DNA of 64,000 bases from Calycina herbarum (taxonomy: Eukaryota > Ascomycota > Leotiomycetes > Helotiales > Pezizellaceae). Of the stretch, positions 57,565 through 64,000 are shown piece after piece. The notes beneath the pieces were generated by a model, which was given only the letters and a program-made list of their open reading frames with translations, did no database searches and was not told the origin of the DNA. Position numbers and translations under genes: made by a program. The DNA lies in assembly GCA_001414485.1 (NCBI GenBank), contig LLEY01000100.1:124001-188000 (forward strand). The letters are read 5' to 3'. Position 1 is the first letter of the stretch; each line of letters opens with the position of its first letter.

Positions 57565-58246
57565 TTATCGGACAATACCCTGCGAGACAATCAGCGATGT
57601 AGATCGGGTAACCATGGAAGTGAAACGTACCTCGAATCTGTTCTTGAACCATTTGACGGTCTCGTCACGCTTGATTTGGTGGTTGGTACCGACACGGGTC
57701 TTGCATCTTCGGCGCTTGGCGACACGCTCACCAGGACGGGTCCTATAACTTGTCAACATCCATCCCATCTTGTCCATATTCCAAAAACTCACATGCAGCA
57801 GTAGAAATCCATTCCGTAAATTCCGATCGCTGGGTCGTACTTGATACCGAGATCGATGTGTTCGCTGATACCGAAACCGAAGTTACCAGTCTCAGAGAAG
57901 TTGCGCTTGCGAAGCTCGTACTCCTTGACCTTCAATCCACGCTCCAAGATTTCCTCGGCCTTTGGACCTCTGACGGTGACGTGAACAGAGATCTTTTCGT
58001 TACGACGGATACCGAAGGTACGGACGGTGTATCTGGCCTTGCCTGGGAGGAGGAAATTAGCTATGCGGCGTAGAATTCGAGATTGATTTCCATACTGTAG
58101 ACTGGGGTTTGACCACTCAATTGTTCCAACACCTTTGCGGCACGAGTAAGTCTATCTCCAGACTCTCCGACGGAAATGTTGAGGACGATCTTCTGGATGC
58201 GAAGCTCCTTCATGGGGTTGATGGTCTTATCTCCGGATTCAGCCAT
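57565..58246 (-). CDS. RPL11: 60S ribosomal protein uL5 (L11)
   Basis: Exons 58246-58096, 58042-57793, 57742-57631 and 57579-57565 give 175 residues, the eukaryotic norm. uL5 sits in the central protuberance of the large subunit and binds 5S rRNA with uL18. Visible family motifs: [87 protein letters not shown] and the end [12 protein letters not shown]. The last exon is 15 nt (Gly-Ile-Val-Arg-stop). An in-frame ATG 69 nt upstream (58315) would add a non-conserved extension; 58246 is chosen because MAESG leads straight into the conserved domain. Divergent from Sm-B. Confidence 0.98.
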
Positions 58247-58553
58247 CTTGATTGATGTCGTGGGGTTGTCGGGAAGGTTGGGCGATTTGGTCGTTGGAAG
58301 GTCGAACTTTTTCAATTAGGTGCGGTTTGTGGGATCGCGGGCGCTGGTCACGTGGAGAAGCCTCGCGCTAGTGCCCAGTTAGCGAACCCAAAATATTTGT
58401 ATGGGGGACCTGAAGCTCCACCAGTCGGTATACCTATCAAAAGTGACTTGACAAGCTTGTAAGAGCCGCAAAGTCCATTTGAAGCCTAAAAACTTCAATA
58501 CAAAATATTTGGATCCCTAAAGAAACGCCGGATTACTGTGCATTTCGTTCAAC
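58247..58553. promoter_or_regulatory. divergent promoter of RPL11 and SMB1
   Basis: 307 bp between the two start codons hold both promoters of two strongly expressed housekeeping genes. No clear TATA box. A CACGTG E-box core occurs near 58349 (GTCACGTGGAG). Confidence 0.6.
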
Positions 58554-59445
58554 ATGGCAAACAAGCAAGGAAAGATGGTAAGTTACCCTCCACTTCCCCT
58601 CCTTCGTAGCTTTATGTTGACATTATAGGCTGACTTTACTCCCATTCTAGGCCGGTCTCGTACGTTACCCTCCCTCTAGAATGCATCCCAGACCTTTGCG
58701 CAATGTTTATAGGAGAGAATGGCGGGGCTGATTTGGCAATAGATCAACTACCGGATGAGAGTGACCATGAATGATGGGCGCCAAATGGTTGGACAAATGT
58801 TGGCATTCGACAAGGTGGGATATACTCTGTATTGCGATACTTGTTCATGCTAACATATCCGTAGCACATGAACCTCGTTCTCGCAGATACCGAGGAGTTT
58901 AGACGCGTCAAGCGCAAAGCTCCAAAGGCCTCCACCGCCCCAGGCGCAAGCAGCAGCTCTGCACCACTAGTCGAATCGGAAGAGAAACGTACATTGGGAC
59001 TTACAATCGTTCGTGGCGCTCACATCATCTCTCTATCTGTAGAGTCACCACCTCCAGCCGACCCAGCTGCAAGATTGGGAGCGAGTGCGCCAGGCGGGGC
59101 TGCTTCTGCTCTGTCAGCTGGAACTGGAATCGCAAGACCGGCTGGAAGAGGTGCTGCTGTTGGATTGGCGGTATGTTTGAATGATCTTAATTCATGGAAT
59201 TGCGCTAACTGTGCTATAGGGTCCTGCTGCTGGTGTTGGCGCACCCCCAGCATTTGGAGGTTTCCCAGGTGCCCCACCATTTGCTGGACGAGGAGGTAAT
59301 ACATTTTTACCCAATATCATTGTTCGGGACGTCTTCTAACGAATTTCTAGGACCCCCACCAGGATTTCCCCCAGGAGGCTTCCCACCTGCAGGCTTCCCA
59401 CCAGGACAAGGTCCCCCACCAGGATTTGCCCCTCCAAGACGATGA
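58554..59445 (+). CDS. SMB1: small nuclear ribonucleoprotein Sm-B, with a 9-nt microexon
   Basis: Exons 58554-58577 (24 nt), 58651-58659 (9 nt), 58743-58814, 58865-59170, 59220-59295 and 59351-59445 give 193 residues. The Sm fold covers about residues 7-90: KMAGLINYRMRVTMNDGRQM (Sm1), GQMLAFDKHMNLVLADTEEF (Sm1 end, with MNLVL) and LGLTIVRGAHIISLSV (Sm2 with the RG motif). Sm-B is one of seven subunits of the ring on U1, U2, U4 and U5 snRNA. The C-terminal tail is Pro/Gly-rich, with PPPGFPPGGFPPAGFPPGQG repeats as in SmB/B' of animals. The 9-nt exon (Ala-Gly-Leu) is required by the conserved order QGKM-AGL-INYR. Confidence 0.96.
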
Positions 59446-59875
59446 GATATGAACGGAGATAAACGAGAAGCAATATAATGAAGACAATTCATTGAAACAG
59501 GCCATAGGCGGAGAAATTCAAGCACAGTCACGGCGTTGATGGGGAGTTTGGCTTCATAACAAAATTGTTCATCTTGAACTGTAGAATAGGCACCACCAAC
59601 CATATCAGAATGGAATTTGGATGTCTCAAAAATATTTTTACACTTTTGATCAAAACTGAAATCCTACTCTTTCTCTCTAATTCTTGACATTCATATGGAG
59701 AGTAATTCCCTAACAACTAATCAAGGATTCGTTGTCAAGCCCGATTTTCCGCACGTGACATCGGGGAAAGACCGGAGCTCATACCTGGAATTTCCTATCA
59801 ACCCGAAATCCTCAGTCGCAACATCAACATCGCAAGTGTTACCACCCCCACCAACACGCAAAAAAAGCCTTCACG
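59446..59875. other. intergenic, no gene seen
   Basis: 3' region of SMB1 and promoter of MPC1. The leader just before 59876 contains ACCACCCCCACCAACACGC. No other feature. Confidence 0.45.
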
Positions 59876-60580
59876 ATGGCCACCTTCTTCTCAGCACTCA
59901 ATGCGAAGATTCGCTCCAATCCTATGGCAAACTATGTTTGTTCCACACGTAAGCGCGCACTCCCCGTATGTATGGAGCTTCGAAATTTCGGGAATCAAGG
60001 AATTGAAGATAGAGGAAGCTTGAAGGCGAGGAGGAATTGACAGAGGAACATTAGCTAATGATATTGTTGGATTGCAGATTTCTGGGGCCCAGTTTCGAAT
60101 TTCGGTATCCCGATTGCAGCTGTTATGGATACGCAAAAGAGCCCTGAATTGTGAGTTTCCATTGCTACTTTTCTCTCTTCTTATAAGTTGGCACACGAGC
60201 GCTTTCGGTTTAAATTGCTGTTACCTTTATCCCTGTCCCTCTTCCGCGCTATTCAATTGCTATATCCTCTATTTGAATGCGCAAGCTAATATTTGACTGC
60301 CAGAATTTCCGGCCAAATGACAGGAGCACTCATCATCTACTCCGGAACCTTCATGCGTTACGCCCTCGCCGTCTCCCCGAAAAACTACCTCCTCTTCGCA
60401 TGCCATTTCATCAACGAGGGTTCCCAACTTACACAAGGATACCGATGGATGCAATATCACAAGTGGGGCGGTAAAGAGGAGGCGTTGAAGTTGAAGGAGG
60501 AGAGCAAGACTGTTGTTGAGAAGGTTGAGGATGGTATCAAGGAGGGTGTTGAGAAGGCAAAGGCTGCTGTTGGGAAATAA
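59876..60580 (+). CDS. MPC1: mitochondrial pyruvate carrier subunit 1
   Basis: Exons 59876-59948, 60078-60150 and 60304-60580 give 140 residues. MPC1 pairs with MPC2/3 in the inner mitochondrial membrane to import pyruvate. Family motifs: NAKIRSNPMANYVCSTHFWGPVSNFGIPIA (start and first helix), AVMDTQKSPELISGQMTGAL, TFMRYALAVSPKNYLLFACH and FINEGSQLTQGYRW. The conserved Arg of MRYA and the ACHFINE block are present. A charged amphipathic C-terminal extension (about 105-140, KEESKTVVEKVEDGIKEGVE) goes beyond the family core and resembles tails of other ascomycete MPC1 proteins. Confidence 0.97.
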
Positions 60581-61093
60581 ATGAACACCATTGCGTCGGA
60601 ACGGAAATTCGAGGGAGGGCGATATGATGAAATGGTAGTTGGGTTGGCATTGCCTTTTGCTAGCTGATGGGGTGGGGTATTTGAAATCGGGGAACCTGAC
60701 GCGGGTTTGGCGGAAGCCAGTGTATATCATACGGAGGATATCTGTGGACGTGGGATCTTTATTGAGAGCAATTATAGTTTTGCTTTTCGATACTTGGTAT
60801 TTTCCGAGGAGTTTCTCATCAAGGAGTCTTGAGGGTTAATAAATCCGATGAACTGTATTTCGGCGTGTTTTCCTCAATTCCGATTTTGAAGCTTTGTTTG
60901 AAGCACTTCACAGATAATATTCACGAGACTGGAGCATATTCGAGGGTGCTATTATCTGCTGGACACTGCTTTTTCTTGACAGAGTAGAAACAGAGGGGAG
61001 GGGATCTTGATTGCTCTTGGCAAGTTACAAAGTATCTTTCAAATTATTCTAATCATCATTTTGTACACGCTCTTCGTTCTGGCTCCGATATAA
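60581..61093. other. 3' region of MPC1, no gene seen
   Basis: Nothing recognisable apart from likely 3' UTR sequence. Confidence 0.4.
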
Positions 61094-61552
61094 ATGCCTA
61101 ATTTATTTGAACTTCCTCCTGAGAATCTGGTTTGGCTGTTGGAGAAGATAGTATGTACAAAGGTAAGTTACTCCTCTGCGATGTTTGGGTAAGAGAAAGA
61201 GGACCAGTTACTGTATTCTGCCACCTTTTACCCTTTTAGTTCGAGTGTTCTCATGTGTTTCCACTGGATGGAAATCCAGTGGCTTTTTGATGCCCCAATC
61301 TTTCTCACAAGGTTCGATGGACCATTGGATTGATCTCTGAAGCCTGGGAGTGGTCAGAAAACTCGAAATCGGTCTTTCTTGCTCGCTATCATCTGTTCTA
61401 GACGAACTTTTATAATGCTGTTTCACCAGTGTATCGGACTTTACTAAGTGAAAGGAGGGCAGATCTTCTTGGGAGTTTAGAGAGGGGTATTTTTTATGCT
61501 AAAATGGGGTCTGGCGACTTTAAAAAGGTGGTGGGTTATACGATCTACTAAC
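61094..61552 (+). pseudogene. decayed F-box-like gene fragment
   Basis: ATG 61094 starts MPNLFELPPENLVWLLEKI, which fits the F-box consensus (F-x-L-P-x-E-x-L...I). The frame ends after about 32 codons or at a GTAAGT donor (61162). About 300 bp later, from about 61389, another frame reads NFYNAVSPVYRTLLSERRAD followed by LLGSLERG and stops near 61552; this resembles the LYNVVSPLLYRTL block that follows the F-box in many fungal F-box proteins. Stop codons and frame changes lie between. A perfect 9-bp stem with a GGAA loop lies at 61261-61282. Best reading: eroded F-box pseudogene; chance similarity cannot be excluded. Confidence 0.35.
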
Positions 61553-63497
61553 AATGGATCACTTGAACTGTTTAGTGGATCGTGGATATATCGATTCTAA
61601 TTATTCATGAAATTTGGACTGGAGAGTCCCGTTATAAATCTATACCAGATCCATCCATTTGTTTGGGAGCACTGCTACTTACCATATTAGAATAGAATTT
61701 GAATGTCTCTGATTCGTGATTGTCAACTGGGGGAATTCGAAATTCGAACAATCAAGAGATAACTCTTCTAGAAGTTCTGAAACTTAAGTTTATTCAATTG
61801 GTAGTAGCAGATCTGGGCAGTAGTGTGGGTGTACAGGAATGAATGAATGATTGATGCTTTGGAGTTTATGGAAGAAGCAAAATTTAACTCGATGGAACTC
61901 GACAGAAAAGTGGAAACCTCTCAAGCTTAAATACCCTCAGCATCTGTCGAATTTGCAAGGTTAAAGAGTGAGACATAAATATAATTTCTGTTTCACGGAG
62001 GCTCCTAGATCTCGTAGAGGCTAAAAAGTAACGTGTGTTCAAATGTTACCGTTGTACGGAGGCAGAATAGCTATCGTAAATGCAATATTTGTTTGTAAAA
62101 TCTCGTTCTAAGTTTAGACCTAAGATGAGGTGATTGGCAAGTTTCCAAGAATTCCTTCTCCTCTCACAATTTCATAAGCAAGTCAACTGAGAATACTCCC
62201 AAAAAAGAGAGAAAGACAGCATAGTATTCAACAATCCGGCAAGAAATTCACAGCCATAAATAATTCTTCCTTAAATGTATGGCAATGACTTGCCACTTAC
62301 AGCAGACATTTTGACATTTGTTTCTTGCGTCTCTGTGCTCACTGCGGGGGAGAAGGGATATAGGATGGTGTTTCCTGCGCCTCTCTTGGCTTCCTCAAAA
62401 GAGTCATAAACAGCAAAACAATTGAACTGCATACTCGTACGATTGATTCCATTACCTAAACCAAACTCGGGGGTATGTCTGAGATCAGCAGGTACGACGA
62501 AAACAAAGAAAAATTGTGAATTATCGGAATGTATCGCTTCCTTCGACGTCGAGGACGTCTATTTCCTCGGGTAATGTTGGCAATGTACGAAATATAACAG
62601 GAGCGATATGCTTACTTCTGCAGCGATTTTAGCCTTGCATCCTCGTGGCTCAGTAATGTTCGTCGAGAATAACCAAAACCAGAAGCTCGCAAGACTTCGT
62701 CAGCACAATCCACTTGACATGCGTATCAGGCTTCATCATTTCGTGTCGCTCTGGCACAACTGAGAGGTAATTTCATAGGGAATGAATGCGCCTCGATTAC
62801 TTCCGCCGTCTCGGAGAAATCTACTCGAGTACAAGTTAAATGTGGCACGGAGTCTAGTCTGGACTCCTGGTCCATAACCCGGGTCCAATTAGAGTGGCAT
62901 TAAAACGCCACGAGCTCTTGCCCGGACTGTCTTTTGACCATTACTTACTGGCTTAAGGTTGTTTAGCGAGCTTGGTTTGCATGCCTCCTTTGGGTGGTGA
63001 CTGGTTCGGAAACTTCTATCTTGCTTGCCTGAATTCCTATTGGGGCTGCTAATTTGGAGAAGGAAGTGAAGGGAGAGAGAATGACCGCTACATATTTCTT
63101 TATTGCAGGTAGGTGCAAGTACCCAAGTATCTTTTTGACTCATCCCACCCGGTTATAAGAATATTTTAAGTCCTTATAAATATCTTCATTTCCTTCCCCT
63201 TGCGCTTCGAATCAATATCAAAAATTATTCAGTACCGAACTCCTTCTAGAACACGCGCCGAATCCAAGACCGAATCGGCGGAAGCCTTCCAGCCAGTCGC
63301 AATCATTTACGCTACCCTGTAGCAACCAAAGGGGTTAAATCCGTTCGTCGCTGCACCGGAGCAACACGGCCGAGCCCAAAAGTCCGACCCCTGGAAGATC
63401 CAAAAAGTACAAAATAATCACAGCTCCTGCCTTCTTAGACTTCTTGTTTTTGAGACCAAGCACAGCTCAAATCCACAGTAAGAACTCAAGCATTGCA
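61553..63497. other. intergenic, no gene seen
   Basis: About 1.9 kb, AT-rich in the first half, no recognisable coding region or RNA gene. The last few hundred bases are the promoter and leader of the MFS gene (TCACAGCTCCTGCC... before the ATG). Confidence 0.45.
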
Positions 63498-64000
63498 ATG
63501 ATGCTTTCTGCTGACGACCAAAAGTCCAATATGGACGCTTCCACCCTCAACAAGAGTCCTACCCCGAGCTTGGACGAGAAGGCTGCAGCCCGCGAGCCTA
63601 GCATATCATCCAGGGAAAGCTTGTCTTCACCAACACCATCTACCAAAAATGTCACACACGAACATCACCATGCTTTGGAGAAGGTTACCACGACAAGATC
63701 AATTAAGTCGGCTGCGGAAGCACAGAAAGATTTGGATAGAATTATGACAAGCGGAGAAGGAGTGGAATACCCTACCGGAGCCAAATTGGCACTGATTTCC
63801 CTTGCTCTTTGTTTATCTGTGAGTTGAATCAATTATTTTATTTTTGGAACTTATACTCATATATTTATAGGTTTTTCTTATGGCCCTCGACAATACGATT
63901 ATTGCAACTGCCATCCCAGCAATTACGGATCAATTTCAGAGTCTTCCTGATGTGGGATGGTACGGCTCCGCTTATCTCCTGACGACCGCCTCCTTCCAAC
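63498..64000 (+). CDS. MFS transporter, DHA2 (14-TM) type, N-terminal part only
   Basis: The gene runs off the right end. ATG 63498 (or 63501, since the first two codons are Met-Met) opens a hydrophilic Ser-rich N-terminus of about 95 residues ([26 protein letters not shown]). An intron (about 63823-63872, GTGAGT...TTTATAG) interrupts TM1, which reads [41 protein letters not shown] is motif D1 of the 14-TM drug:H+ antiporters. [17 protein letters not shown] is the start of TM2. Likely a plasma-membrane exporter of toxins, drugs or metabolites. Substrate cannot be judged. Confidence 0.9.

Noticed and set aside
1..64000. CRISPR array, IS element or bacterial operon
   Set aside because: Spliceosomal introns, spacing and gene content are eukaryotic; no regular short repeats with unique spacers.

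Overview
The window looks like genomic DNA of a filamentous ascomycete (Pezizomycotina; possibly a leotiomycete, which is an inference). Genes are widely spaced, introns are about 50-70 nt with GT(A/G)NGT...YAG ends, and proteins such as the CAP-Gly/CLIP-170 protein, mitochondrial pyruvate carrier and Sm-B are of fungal type. Short AT-rich islands almost without CpA/TpG look like relics of repeat-induced point mutation (RIP). There is no sign of bacterial, phage or plasmid DNA. For most genes I joined the exons by hand and checked that they give one open frame of a length normal for the family.

Left part (1-11.1 kb), accessory: a truncated bZIP remnant, a cytochrome P450 and a divergently transcribed MFS transporter that share a promoter region holding two large foldback palindromes, a Gln/Pro-rich ORF, an interrupted gene of an unnamed fungal family, an RIP island, and a Pro/Ser-rich gene broken by one stop codon and one 2-bp deletion inside a tandem repeat.

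Middle (11.6-46.2 kb), mostly housekeeping: valyl-tRNA synthetase and a MutL homologue (divergent pair), a PLP-dependent Cys/Met-metabolism enzyme, a four-TM membrane protein, bifunctional AICAR transformylase/IMP cyclohydrolase, a small GPI-anchored wall protein, a TXNL1-like thioredoxin/PITH protein, a CLIP-170-type plus-end protein, and pyruvate carboxylase. Between them lie a long field of degenerate repeats (25.9-27.7 kb), a MITE-like foldback (33.7-33.85 kb) and a second RIP island (40.9-41.2 kb).

Right part (46.2-64 kb): a macro-domain-like/zinc-motif protein, two very small conserved-looking proteins, ribosomal protein uL5 (RPL11) divergent from Sm-B, the mitochondrial pyruvate carrier MPC1, a decayed F-box-like fragment, and the start of a DHA2-type MFS transporter cut by the window edge.

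The genes do not form one pathway. The P450/MFS pair may work together in detoxification or metabolite export. Pyruvate carboxylase and MPC1 both handle pyruvate but are 14 kb apart. The most unusual thing I can show directly is the exon structure of pyruvate carboxylase: exons of 21, 8, 12, 38 and 32 nt in a row, plus an isolated 16-nt exon, all needed to keep the conserved frame. Sm-B has a 9-nt exon. I did not find a convincing new multi-gene system.
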